In this document: positions 1 through 7,001 of the stretch, piece after piece
Layout: the number at the start of each line of letters is the position of its first letter
Position numbering within the stretch: position 1 is the stretch's first letter
Assembly (NCBI RefSeq): GCF_003852425.1
Contig: NZ_QAJN01000002.1
Span: 352,787-416,786 of the forward strand
Direction of reading: 5' to 3'
Origin: Paucibacter sp. KBW04
Lineage (GTDB): Bacteria; Pseudomonadota; Gammaproteobacteria; Burkholderiales; Burkholderiaceae_C
DNA length: 64,000 nt
Notes under the pieces: generated by a model
The model's input: the letters and a program-made list of their open reading frames with translations, nothing else
The model's database searches: none
Told to the model about the DNA's origin: nothing
Made by a program: the position numbers and the translations under genes

Positions 1-259
1 AGTCCTTCAGCTGTTCCAGATGCTCTTCGTAATTTGCTTGGCTAATCAGGGCCGCATCGGCCACATCACCCAGGGGTGCGGGTTTGAGCTTCTTCAGGCC
101 ATCAATCGCCTTGGCGACGATGCCATTCTTGGGGCCTTCCTTGGCCGGCAGGTCGAACAGCACCACGGGCACTTTGACGTTGACCAGATGCGCAGCGATC
201 TGCGCGCCCATCACGCCAGCGCCGAGCACGGCGACTTTGCGAACTTGGAATCGACTCAC
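1..259 (-). CDS. 3-hydroxyacyl-CoA dehydrogenase, N-terminal part, cut by window edge
   Basis: Only the first 86 codons lie in the window; the frame runs off the left edge. The protein opens with a Rossmann NAD-binding fold whose glycine-rich loop GAGVMG is at residues 13-18, followed by AAHLVN and an acidic residue at the end of the second strand (LFD). This is the dehydrogenase domain of beta-oxidation enzymes that oxidise 3-hydroxyacyl-CoA. A dehydrogenase domain at the very N-terminus suggests the FadN-like fusion order (dehydrogenase before enoyl-CoA hydratase), but the rest cannot be seen. The start is a GTG at 259, preceded by GGGAGAAG at good spacing. It is the last visible gene of a minus-strand unit with an acyl-CoA dehydrogenase and a TetR regulator, which supports a fatty-acid role. 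Confidence 0.85.
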   Translation of the reverse strand, partial: MSRFQVRKVAVLGAGVMGAQIAAHLVNVKVPVVLFDLPAKEGPKNGIVAKAIDGLKKLKPAPLGDVADAALISQANYEEHLEQLKD

Positions 260-290
260 GAACTTCTCCCAAAAAACACTGCTTGAGAGC

Positions 291-319
291 AAAGCCCGCA
301 GCATGCTGCGGCGGGCTTT
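291..319 (-). terminator. Hairpin after the DUF2147 gene
   Basis: AAAGCCCGC (291-299) pairs perfectly with GCGGGCTTT (311-319). It lies between the DUF2147 stop and the next start. On the minus strand it is followed by mixed sequence, not a T-run, so it may only attenuate readthrough into the 3-hydroxyacyl-CoA dehydrogenase gene. Confidence 0.5.
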
Positions 320-331
320 GCCATAAAAGAA

Positions 332-772
332 TTACTCGGCACGCACCCAGGTCTGGGTCCGACCGAACATGGGCGCGCCGACATAGCCACGCATTTCCAG
401 TTTCTTGCCACCTTCGATGGGCTTCAGGCGCGCCTTGTAGGTCTTGCCGTTATTGGGGTCGAGGATCTCGCCGCCACCCCACAAGCCCTTGTCATCGCTG
501 TCTTGCTTGATGCCCTTGAGGATGGTCATGCCCACGACGGGCTTGTCCTTGCGCTCGTCTGTGCATTTATCGCATTTGGCGTCTTGTTTGCTGGCGTCGA
601 AGATTTTCTCGATCACACCCGTGAGGACGCCGCCGTTGTCGCTGATGCGAACCAGGGACTTCTCGGTCTTGCCATCGTCGTCAATGGTCTTCCACAGGCC
701 CACCGGCGTGGCTTGCGCCATGGCGAGATTAGCGACCAGGGTCAGAGCGGCAGCGGCAAAAATTGTCTTCAT
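332..772 (-). CDS. DUF2147 family secreted protein
   Basis: A 146-residue protein with a Sec signal peptide (K2, hydrophobic 4-17, likely cleavage after AMA at 17-19). The mature part shows the DUF2147 pattern: VGLWKTIDDDGK near the start, a lysine-rich middle with a CDKC pair, GLWGGGEILDPNNGKTYKARL, and a C-terminal RGYVGAPMFGRTQTW strand. The fold of the family is a small beta-barrel and its function is not established. Length is normal. It sits between an acyl-CoA dehydrogenase gene (86 bp away) and a 3-hydroxyacyl-CoA dehydrogenase gene (72 bp away) on the same strand, so co-transcription with beta-oxidation genes is possible. Any lipid role is inference from position only. Confidence 0.85.
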   Translation of the reverse strand: MKTIFAAAALTLVANLAMAQATPVGLWKTIDDDGKTEKSLVRISDNGGVLTGVIEKIFDASKQDAKCDKCTDERKDKPVVGMTILKGIKQDSDDKGLWGGGEILDPNNGKTYKARLKPIEGGKKLEMRGYVGAPMFGRTQTWVRAE

Positions 773-857
773 GGGTGTCTCCGATATAGGTTTGGTTTGA
801 ATCCCGAGCGATGAGCACCGAAGTGCTCATCTCAACAACAAGAAATCCGACGCGAGC

Positions 858-2648
858 TTAGAACAGGGCTTCGTCCATTTCCATCAAAGGCTGCAGGCCG
901 GCACGTGCGGTGCGGATCAGCGATGCAGTCTCGGGCAGGAGCTTCGCAAAATAGAAGCGTGCCGTCGAGAGCTTGGCGGTGTAGAACTTGTCGCCGCTGG
1001 CTTGCTTCTCCAGCGCCACCTTGGCCATGCGGGCCCAGAAGTAGGCGAAGGTCAGGTGACCGACGACACGCAGGTAGTCGACCGCTGCAGCGCCAACTTC
1101 ATCGGGGTTCTGGAAGGCCTTCATGCCGATCTCGGTGGTCAGCTTGGTGACCTTATCGCCCAGATCTGCCAGCGGGTTGATGAACTCCTGCATGGCTTCA
1201 TTGGTACCCTCTTCTTCGACGAAGGCGGCGATCTTTTTGCCGAACTTCTTCAGCTTGGCGCCGTTGTCCATCAGCACCTTGCGGCCCAGCAGGTCCAGGG
1301 ACTGGATGGTGTTGGTGCCTTCGTAGATCATGTTGATGCGGGCGTCACGGACGAACTGCTCCATGCCCCACTCGTGGATGAAGCCGTGGCCGCCGAAGAC
1401 CTGCATGCAGTGCGAGGTGGCGATCCAGCCGTTGTCGGTGATGAAGGCCTTGATGATGGGCGTCAGCAGCGCGACTTCGTCGTCGGCCTCTTTGCGCTCG
1501 TCTTCATCGTCCGAGCTCAGGGCGCGGTCCAGGGTGACGGCCACATAGGTCGACAGGGCGCGGCCGCCTTCGGCGTAAGCGCGCGCGGTCAGCAGCATCT
1601 TGCGCACATCGGGGTGCACGATGATGGGGTCGGCGGCCTTCTCTGGCGCCTTGGGGCCGGACAGGGCACGCATCTGGATGCGGTCCTTGGCGTAGGCGGC
1701 GGCGTTCTGATACGCCACTTCGGTCAGGCCCAGGGACTGGTTGCCCACGCCCAGGCGAGCGGCGTTCATCATCACGAACATGGCGGCCAAGCCCTTGTTG
1801 GGCTGCCCCACCAGGGTGCCGACGGCGTCTTCCAGCACCATCTGGCAGGTGGAGTTGGCGTGAATGCCCATCTTGTGCTCCAGGCCAGCGCAGAAGATGC
1901 CATTGCGCTGCCCCAAGCTGCCATCCGCATTCACCAGAAACTTGGGCACGACGAAGAGCGAGATGCCCTTGGAGCCTTCGGGCGCGTCCGGCAGGCGGGC
2001 CAGCACCAGATGGACGATGTTGGACACCATGTCATGCTCGCCGGCGGAGATGAAGATCTTGGCGCCGTTGATCTTGTAAGTGCCGTCACCCACAGGCTCG
2101 GCCTTGCTGCGCAGCAGGCCCAGATCGGTGCCGCAATGGGGTTCGGTCAGGCACATGGTGCCGGTCCACTCGCCGCTGGTCAGCTTGGGCAGATAGGTGG
2201 CTTTTTGCTCGGGTGTGCCGTGGGCATGCAGGGCCTCGTAGGCGCCGTGGCTCAGGCCGGGGTACATGGTCCAGGCTTGGTTGGCCGAATTGAGCATCTC
2301 GTAGAAGCTCTGGTTCACCACCAGGGGCAGGCCTTGGCCGCCGAACTCGGGGTCGCAACCCAGCGAGGGCCAGCCTCCTTCCACATACTTGGCATAGGCT
2401 TCCTTGAAGCCCTTGGGCGGACGCACTTCATGCGTGGCCTTGTCCAGGGTGCAGCCTTCGGCATCGCCGCTCAGGTTCAAGGGCGCCACCACCTCAGCCG
2501 CAAACTTGCCGCCTTCTTCCAGCACGGCATTGATGGTGTCGGCATCGATGTCGGCATGCGGGGGCAAAGCCTTCAGCTGATCCACCACATTGAGCACTTC
2601 GTGCATCACAAACTGCATGTCGCGCAGCGGTGGGTTGTATTGGGGCAT
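858..2648 (-). CDS. Acyl-CoA dehydrogenase (about 600-residue class with C-terminal extension)
   Basis: A 596-residue flavoprotein that should introduce the 2,3-double bond into acyl-CoA in beta-oxidation. It has the N-terminal helical domain, the middle beta-domain (GTMCLTEPHCGTDLG, then KIFISAGEHD), and the C-terminal helical domain ending in YEGTNTIQ. Glu443 of that motif is in the usual place for the catalytic base. About 120 residues follow it, as in the long class that includes FadE-like and DmdC-like (3-methylmercaptopropionyl-CoA) dehydrogenases; sequence alone does not separate these. The ATG at 2648 has GGAGTAAG in front. The gene lies 54 bp downstream of a TetR regulator gene on the same strand. 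Substrate chain length is not predictable here. Confidence 0.92.
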   Translation of the reverse strand: MPQYNPPLRDMQFVMHEVLNVVDQLKALPPHADIDADTINAVLEEGGKFAAEVVAPLNLSGDAEGCTLDKATHEVRPPKGFKEAYAKYVEGGWPSLGCDPEFGGQGLPLVVNQSFYEMLNSANQAWTMYPGLSHGAYEALHAHGTPEQKATYLPKLTSGEWTGTMCLTEPHCGTDLGLLRSKAEPVGDGTYKINGAKIFISAGEHDMVSNIVHLVLARLPDAPEGSKGISLFVVPKFLVNADGSLGQRNGIFCAGLEHKMGIHANSTCQMVLEDAVGTLVGQPNKGLAAMFVMMNAARLGVGNQSLGLTEVAYQNAAAYAKDRIQMRALSGPKAPEKAADPIIVHPDVRKMLLTARAYAEGGRALSTYVAVTLDRALSSDDEDERKEADDEVALLTPIIKAFITDNGWIATSHCMQVFGGHGFIHEWGMEQFVRDARINMIYEGTNTIQSLDLLGRKVLMDNGAKLKKFGKKIAAFVEEEGTNEAMQEFINPLADLGDKVTKLTTEIGMKAFQNPDEVGAAAVDYLRVVGHLTFAYFWARMAKVALEKQASGDKFYTAKLSTARFYFAKLLPETASLIRTARAGLQPLMEMDEALF

Positions 2649-2702
2649 GTCTTACTCCGAGTGGTTTGATGGTGACAAAAATGGGGATGGCACAAGCGTG
2701 GC

Positions 2703-3431
2703 TCAGCGCCGCTTCTTGGCCGTGGCGTTTTGCCGTGCCTGGGCGTCCGCCACCAAGCCTTCCGGCGTGGCATAGGACTGCACGGCGCGCTCGAAACCCA
2801 GGCCCGCACGGGCCAGGGCGCCAGGATTGCGCAGAAAACGAGCGTCATGGTGCAGAGACAGGATCAGCCCGTGCAGCTCAAAAAGAATCTGTTCGACATC
2901 GGCGTCGGCATGCAGATGGCCGGCCTTTTGCGCCAGCACAATCGCCTTGTGCAGGGCGGCATGCCAGGCGCGCACCATGGCCACGAGCGCGTCGCGCACC
3001 GGGCCCGTGCGGTCATCAAATTCGACCGCGCCACTGATGTAAATGCAGCCGGAGTCCAACTCCAGCGAGACGCGCCGCACCCAGCGCTCATACAAGGCCC
3101 GCAAACGTGGCAGGCCGCGCGGCTCGCGGATGGCGTTGAAGAACACCTCTTCCTCGAACTTGGCGTGGTACTCCATCACCACCGCGATCTGCAATTCCTC
3201 ACGCGAGCCAAAATGGGCGAACACGCCGGACTTGCTCATCTTGGTCACATCGGCCAAGGCGCCGATGGATAGACCCTCCAGGCCCATATGCGAGGCCAGA
3301 CCCAGGGCAGCTTCCAGAATCACCGCCCGGGTGTGCTGGCCTTTTTGCAAGGACCGCACGCTGCGCGCCGGCTTGGCCGTCGCCGCAGGGGCTGTGTTCA
3401 CAGAGGTTTTGGGAGGCAAGGTCGCTGACAC
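2703..3431 (-). CDS. TetR/AcrR family regulator, probably of the beta-oxidation unit
   Basis: A TetR repressor with an N-terminal helix-turn-helix (GLEGLSIGALADVTKMSKSG, then VFAHFGSREEL) and a C-terminal ligand and dimer domain. The frame is open up to 3539, but the first 36 codons of that version are atypical and run across a perfect 12-bp palindrome that looks like the operator. I therefore prefer the in-frame GTG at 3431, giving 242 residues; its ribosome site is weak and the start is uncertain. The gene is the first of a minus-strand series leading into acyl-CoA dehydrogenase and 3-hydroxyacyl-CoA dehydrogenase genes. The likely ligand is therefore an acyl-CoA or fatty acid, which is inference. 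Confidence 0.88.
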   Translation of the reverse strand: MSATLPPKTSVNTAPAATAKPARSVRSLQKGQHTRAVILEAALGLASHMGLEGLSIGALADVTKMSKSGVFAHFGSREELQIAVVMEYHAKFEEEVFFNAIREPRGLPRLRALYERWVRRVSLELDSGCIYISGAVEFDDRTGPVRDALVAMVRAWHAALHKAIVLAQKAGHLHADADVEQILFELHGLILSLHHDARFLRNPGALARAGLGFERAVQSYATPEGLVADAQARQNATAKKRR

Positions 3432-3505
3432 AGAGTTGATCCGGGGCTGGCTGGCAAAGGGCTGGGAATTGAAGCGAATGAATTCGAGGTGGCGAATAAT
3501 AAAAC

Positions 3506-3517
3506 GAACGATCGTTC
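3506..3517. promoter_or_regulatory. Palindromic operator, likely for the adjacent TetR regulator
   Basis: GAACGATCGTTC is a perfect 12-bp palindrome, of the AACGATCGTT kind often bound by TetR-family dimers. On the minus strand it lies 4 bp upstream of a -10-like TATTAT (3501 to 3496). Repressor bound there would overlap the promoter of the regulator and the downstream beta-oxidation genes. Confidence 0.6.
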
Positions 3518-3813
3518 TATTTTGCAGAAACTTTGCCAACTTTGTCGAGCCCGCGTGCGATTTGCGGGCTTTCTAGAGGCGCCAGCCTAGGAGGCTGTCG
3601 CCGTGCGCACCGCCTAGCCTCGGCGTCAGTGCCGAACCGAGCGCAAGACCTTTCAGTTTCGGCAGCCAAGATGACAAGTGCTTGACCGCCTCCCTGCCCC
3701 GCGCGCCGCGTGGCGGCCATGGCACAGCGGGCAAGGGAGTGACGCGTGGCTTGCAGCAAAACTTGAGTCAGTGCGCACTATTGCAGTACGCTCCCACTTG
3801 GAGGTCACAAGCT
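3518..3813. other. Gene-free divergent region between TetR and HNH genes
   Basis: About 300 bp between the operator and the HNH gene. Apart from GGAGGT at 3800-3805, the ribosome site of the HNH gene, I see no clear promoter, repeat or RNA gene. Short open frames here lack convincing starts and composition. Confidence 0.5.
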
Positions 3814-4371
3814 GTGGACGTGCTTCAACTGGATGTCTCTGGTCGACCGCAGGCCTGGATCACGACCCGCGAAGCGGCCGTCATCTACGCCAGCGACGGC
3901 ATCGCCTGGACCCTGGGCGAGCCCTGTCAGGTGCTGCGTGGCGGCATGCAGCGTCGCACCGGCGCGCAGTCGCGCATCGAAGTCCACCCCATCGTGGCCG
4001 TGCGCGGTTCGGTCCCCAGCCGGGCTTGGCGCCAGTCCCCCGCGCTCACCAATCCCAAGCTGTTTGCCCGCGATCGCTACGTCTGCGCCTATTGCGGCCA
4101 CTGCTTCCACGCCGACAACCTCACCCGCGAGCACATCCACCCCAGCTCACGCGGCGGGCGCGACAACTGGATGAACTGCATCACCGCCTGCCGCGGCTGC
4201 AATGGCCGCAAGGGCAATCGCATGCCCGAAGAGGCAAATATGAGCTTGCTCTACCTGCCCTATGTGCCCAATTTGCACGAGGACATGATTCTGCGCGGCC
4301 GCCGCATCCTGGCCGACCAGATGGAGTTTTTGCTCGCCAGCGTGCCGCGCTCCAGCCGCTTGTACACCTGA
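3814..4371 (+). CDS. HNH endonuclease family protein
   Basis: Counting from the GTG at 3814 the protein has 185 residues. That start has a strong GGAGGT eight bases upstream; an earlier ATG at 3682 in the same frame has no such site and adds an atypical leader. The C-terminal half is a beta-beta-alpha-metal HNH module with zinc-type pairs at C91/C94 (CAYCG) and C126/C129 (CRGCN). The catalytic strand EHIHP has H107 and H109, and Asn118 follows. The N-terminal 85 residues (VLQLDVSGRPQAWIT) match a family common in Proteobacteria whose cellular role is not settled. No toxin, phage or restriction partner is adjacent, so I do not assign a defence role. Confidence 0.85.
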   Translation: MDVLQLDVSGRPQAWITTREAAVIYASDGIAWTLGEPCQVLRGGMQRRTGAQSRIEVHPIVAVRGSVPSRAWRQSPALTNPKLFARDRYVCAYCGHCFHADNLTREHIHPSSRGGRDNWMNCITACRGCNGRKGNRMPEEANMSLLYLPYVPNLHEDMILRGRRILADQMEFLLASVPRSSRLYT

Positions 4372-4476
4372 CCCGACTTCAGGCTGGTTTGCGTAAGCGC
4401 TTGTAAAGAAGCGTCGCCCGGTCAACCTCGGCACAATGACAATCGTTGGGCAGCGGTCTGCCCAAGGAGAAATCGA

Positions 4477-4986
4477 ATGCCCATCTTGATGAAAAAACTC
4501 GTTCTCAGCAGCTGTGTGGTCGCGCTCGCGGCCCTGAGCGCCTGCTCAACCAGCAGCCCCGATGTGATCAAGCGTGAAGACGCGCAGCGCATGTCGCAAA
4601 TCCAGGACGCGACCGTGCTGTCCGTTCGGCCGGTGACGGTGGACGGCAGCCAAAGCGGCATCGGTGCGGTGGCCGGTGGCGTGGTGGGCGCGGTGGCCGG
4701 CTCCTCGGTGGGCGGGCGCCGTGAAGGCCAGATCGCTGGCGTGCTTGGCGCCGTGGCCGGTGCCGTGGTCGGCAATGCGGTGGAACGCAACACCACCCGC
4801 GAGGAAGCCGTCGAGGTCATCGTGCAGCTGCGCAATGGCGAACGCCGCTCGGTGGTTCAGGCCAAGGGCAATGAGAACCTCAACCCAGGCGAGGCCGTCA
4901 TCCTGGTGACCACGGGCGGCAAGACCCGGGTCAGCCGTGCCCCCGCCATCACCGCCCCCAGCAGCGCTGCCTCGGCCAATAACTGA
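4477..4986 (+). CDS. Glycine-zipper (2TM) outer-membrane lipoprotein, SlyB/Pcp-like
   Basis: A 169-residue lipoprotein. Signal peptide with KK at 6-7, a hydrophobic stretch and lipobox LSAC, with Cys23 as the lipidated residue. Residues about 60-100 form two glycine-zipper segments (AVAGGVVGAVAGSSVGG and VLGAVAGAVVGNAVE), the mark of the 17-kDa antigen/SlyB family of envelope-stabilising lipoproteins. The C-terminal part is a small beta-rich domain (VQLRNGERRSVVQ) and a Ser/Ala tail. AAGGAG precedes the ATG at 4477; Met5 is an alternative start. It stands alone, ahead of the gene-free stretch before the chemotaxis operon. Confidence 0.87.
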   Translation: MPILMKKLVLSSCVVALAALSACSTSSPDVIKREDAQRMSQIQDATVLSVRPVTVDGSQSGIGAVAGGVVGAVAGSSVGGRREGQIAGVLGAVAGAVVGNAVERNTTREEAVEVIVQLRNGERRSVVQAKGNENLNPGEAVILVTTGGKTRVSRAPAITAPSSAASANN

Positions 4987-4995
4987 GTTTGACCA

Positions 4996-5018
4996 CGGGC
5001 TGGCGCAATGCCAGCCCG
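4996..5018 (+). terminator. Hairpin just after the lipoprotein gene
   Basis: CGGGCTGGC (4996-5004) pairs with GCCAGCCCG (5010-5018) around the 5-base loop GCAAT, ten bases past the lipoprotein stop. No T-run follows, so termination would be imperfect or Rho-assisted. Confidence 0.5.
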
Positions 5019-5041
5019 ACGGGCGCCGTGCAATGCGGCCG

Positions 5042-5073
5042 CCCTGCTGAGCTCAAGCTCAGTCTTAGCAGGG
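5042..5073 (+). repeat. Second, bulged hairpin
   Basis: CTGAGC (5047-5052) pairs with GCTCAG (5057-5062) around TCAA. An outer stem CCCTG (5042-5046) pairs with CAGGG (5069-5073), leaving a 6-base bulge. It could be a second terminator element or part of a leader RNA. Confidence 0.4.
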
Positions 5074-5104
5074 ATTGCACCTGCGGCCTTTTCCAAGCGC
5101 CTAC

Positions 5105-5121
5105 TTTGTCAAGATGACAAA
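5105..5121. promoter_or_regulatory. 17-bp operator-like palindrome
   Basis: TTTGTCA (5105-5111), AGA, TGACAAA (5115-5121): two perfect 7-bp arms around 3 bp. The size and AT-rich arms suit a dimeric regulator. No regulator gene is next to it and the target is unknown. Confidence 0.35.
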
Positions 5122-5624
5122 AGCCGGAGTCTCGCCTCCTGGTGGCCAAATGCAAATCTTGCCAAAGCGCTATCGCCTACAAACAACAATGCACTAACGC
5201 CCGACTCATACTGAGCCAAAGCGTTAAGTCTTGGGCGTTGAAATTCCACCAATGTCGGCGTTAGCTTGCTAAATTAGGCCCTTATCCAAGCATCACTGAC
5301 TGTGCGGTTAGTGAAACTGGTGTTCTCAAGTCCTGATACCCATGCCGACCGGCTGATTGCGGTCGTGCCTGTCTTAGAAAGGCAGTGGATGAGTCGCCAA
5401 ACGGGAGGAGCCTTTGGGCATTGCAGTCAGTCCAACGCGTTCGATCAAGCGGAGCGTCAGCCCTCGCGCCGAGCAGTTTTTGACCTTCATCAAGAGGCAA
5501 GGCGGCTTGAGCAAGCGCAGTACCGCGCTCGGCCTTCGGCGGAGCCAGGGCGGGGGGGCTATTGCCTCGACAAGGGTGCCCGCCCTCGCGGCCTCCCTCG
5601 GACACTTCTAGCCAGCCCACAGCC
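5122..5624. other. Gene-free region ahead of the chemotaxis operon
   Basis: About 500 bp without a credible gene. Several short frames cross it on both strands, but none has a good start, ribosome site or recognisable product. It should hold the che operon promoter. The best candidate I see is the FliA-like site at 5326-5350, which would leave a leader of about 265 bases. Confidence 0.5.
5326..5350 (+). promoter_or_regulatory. Weak FliA (sigma-28)-like promoter candidate for the che operon
   Basis: TCAAG (5326-5330), 13 bases, GCCGACC (5344-5350). This resembles the sigma-28 pattern TAAAG/TCAAG - about 14 - GCCGATAA, with the spacer one base short and the last -10 bases off. Its position before a chemotaxis operon is what makes it worth listing. 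Confidence 0.3.
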
Positions 5625-6173
5625 ATGAGCTCGCAAGCCCGCCCCCCCAAAACCACGGCCCCTGTCGCTACAGCTGCGGCTACGACAGGCGTGGCGACCA
5701 CGGCGGACGTTCCGCCCACAGGTGTCGGTGTCATGACCGAGGCCGTGGTCCCCGTCTGGACCCGACAGTTGGCGGCTATTCAGCACACGGTGCAAGGCGG
5801 TACCGTGGAATTGCTCACCAGCGTGGCCAGCATCCTGGGCTTGCAAGATCAACTCAGTGCCGAGCTCAAGAACTTGCCGCCCGATGCGCCGTTTGCCCAG
5901 GCCTTGAAGCAACTCAACGACGAATTCCAACAGCAATGCGAACACGCTTTGATGGCCCTGCAGTTTGGCGACCGGGTCGTGCAGATGGTCGACATCCTCT
6001 ACCAGGACACCGAACGATTTGCGCTCGAACTGCCTGGCATGCAAGACGCCAGCCCGGCCGAGGCCGAGGCTTGGCTGAATGCCCTGGAATCCCGCTACAC
6101 CACCGACGAACAGCGCCAGTTCCATCGCGGCGAGGAAGCCAAGCCGCCGCAGGACAACGTCGAATTTTTCTAG
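5625..6173 (+). CDS. Uncharacterised helical protein at the head of the che operon
   Basis: I take the ATG at 5625 (182 residues); an in-frame upstream ATG at 5562 adds an unlikely leader. Residues 1-40 are low-complexity Pro/Thr/Ala. The rest is predicted helical, with SVASILGLQDQLSAELKNL, a segment LQFGDRVVQMVDILYQD, and a short tail ending DNVEFF. The LQF-DRV-Q pattern on a long helix recalls helical regions of chemotaxis proteins, and no CheZ is otherwise visible in this cluster, so a CheY-P phosphatase or CheY-binding role is possible. I cannot see the full CheZ catalytic pattern and do not assign that name. It is 42 bp upstream of cheY and probably co-transcribed. Confidence 0.7.
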   Translation: MSSQARPPKTTAPVATAAATTGVATTADVPPTGVGVMTEAVVPVWTRQLAAIQHTVQGGTVELLTSVASILGLQDQLSAELKNLPPDAPFAQALKQLNDEFQQQCEHALMALQFGDRVVQMVDILYQDTERFALELPGMQDASPAEAEAWLNALESRYTTDEQRQFHRGEEAKPPQDNVEFF

Positions 6174-6215
6174 ATCCAGCCCTATCTCTGACCCTTAGAA
6201 CAGCAAGAGGACACC

Positions 6216-6581
6216 ATGAGCAAAACCATTCTGGTCATCGATGACTCCGGGAGCTTCCGCACCGTGGTCAAACTGGCGCTGCAAAAGGCCGGCTACACCG
6301 TCATCGAAGCCGTCGATGGCCAGGACGCTGTAGGCAAGCTGACCGGAGCCAAGATCAATCTGATCGTGTGCGATGTCAATATGCCCAATATGGACGGCCT
6401 GACTTTTCTGCGCCATGTGAAGACGGTGGCGGCCTACAAGTTCACGCCGGTGATCATGCTGACCACCGAGTCGCAAGAAGCCAAGAAGGCCGAGGGCCGA
6501 GCGGCTGGCGCCAAGGCCTGGATCACCAAACCCTTCCAGCCATCGCAGCTGGTAGACGCGGTCAATCGACTCTGCGTCTGA
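6216..6581 (+). CDS. cheY: Chemotaxis response regulator CheY
   Basis: A single receiver domain of 121 residues with no output domain. The acidic pair D9/D10, phospho-acceptor D53 (VCDVNMPNMDG), the T83/T84 switch position (MLTTES) and K105 (ITKPF) are all present. CheA phosphorylates D53, and CheY-P then binds the flagellar switch. AGAGGA precedes the ATG. It lies between the unknown helical protein and the STAS gene, in the same orientation as cheA. Confidence 0.93.
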   Translation: MSKTILVIDDSGSFRTVVKLALQKAGYTVIEAVDGQDAVGKLTGAKINLIVCDVNMPNMDGLTFLRHVKTVAAYKFTPVIMLTTESQEAKKAEGRAAGAKAWITKPFQPSQLVDAVNRLCV

Positions 6582-6679
6582 AGGCAGGTCGGGCCTGAAC
6601 ACACAGGCCCGCCGCCTGAACCCTTCTTTGCAAAGTCGCGCGCCAGCGTCTGGCGCCTAACGTTCTTGGAGGTCTTTAG

Positions 6680-6997
6680 ATGGCCGAAACGAATGCCGAG
6701 TTGTTTTCTCTGACCATGGGGCCGGAGATGACTATTTCGCAAGCCGCCGACATCCACGGTCTGTTGCTGGAAACCGTGGGCCGCCTCAATGGCGGTTTGA
6801 GCCTGGACCTGAGCGCGGTCAGCGACTTTGACAGCACCGGAATCCAACTGCTGCTGGCCACGCACAAAACCATGCAGGAGCGAGCCGCCGAGTTCAGATT
6901 GCACGAGCCCAGCAAGGTCGTGCTCTCCGCCCTCCAATGCTATGGCCTGGACGCGAATCTGCAGTCCCTCGGCCAAGCGAGTGCAAGCGAGGACTGA
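6680..6997 (+). CDS. STAS-domain protein of the chemotaxis operon
   Basis: A 105-residue STAS domain, the fold of anti-sigma-factor antagonists. The motif SAVSDFDSTGIQLLL carries Ser52 at the position phosphorylated in SpoIIAA-type proteins, with DSTG instead of the more common DSSG. GGAGGT precedes the ATG. The stop is 4 bp before the cheA start, so the two are translationally linked. Small STAS proteins encoded just before cheA recur in other bacteria, but their signalling role is poorly defined; a scaffold or phospho-switch acting on the array is inference. No anti-sigma kinase gene is nearby. Confidence 0.85.
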   Translation: MAETNAELFSLTMGPEMTISQAADIHGLLLETVGRLNGGLSLDLSAVSDFDSTGIQLLLATHKTMQERAAEFRLHEPSKVVLSALQCYGLDANLQSLGQASASED

Positions 6998-7001
6998 ATC
7001 C

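Noticed and set aside
1002-2669. Long plus-strand open frame opposite the acyl-CoA dehydrogenase gene
   Set aside because: It mirrors a clear acyl-CoA dehydrogenase on the other strand, is His/Gln/Gly-rich as GC-rich antisense frames are, and matches no family.
3814-4371. HNH protein as a defence or intron nuclease
   Set aside because: No restriction, intron, phage or toxin-antitoxin partner is adjacent; the N-terminal domain is that of a common chromosomal family.
5302-5628. Short open frames in the gap before the che operon
   Set aside because: No ribosome site, no recognisable motif, Arg/Pro-rich composition; treated as non-coding.
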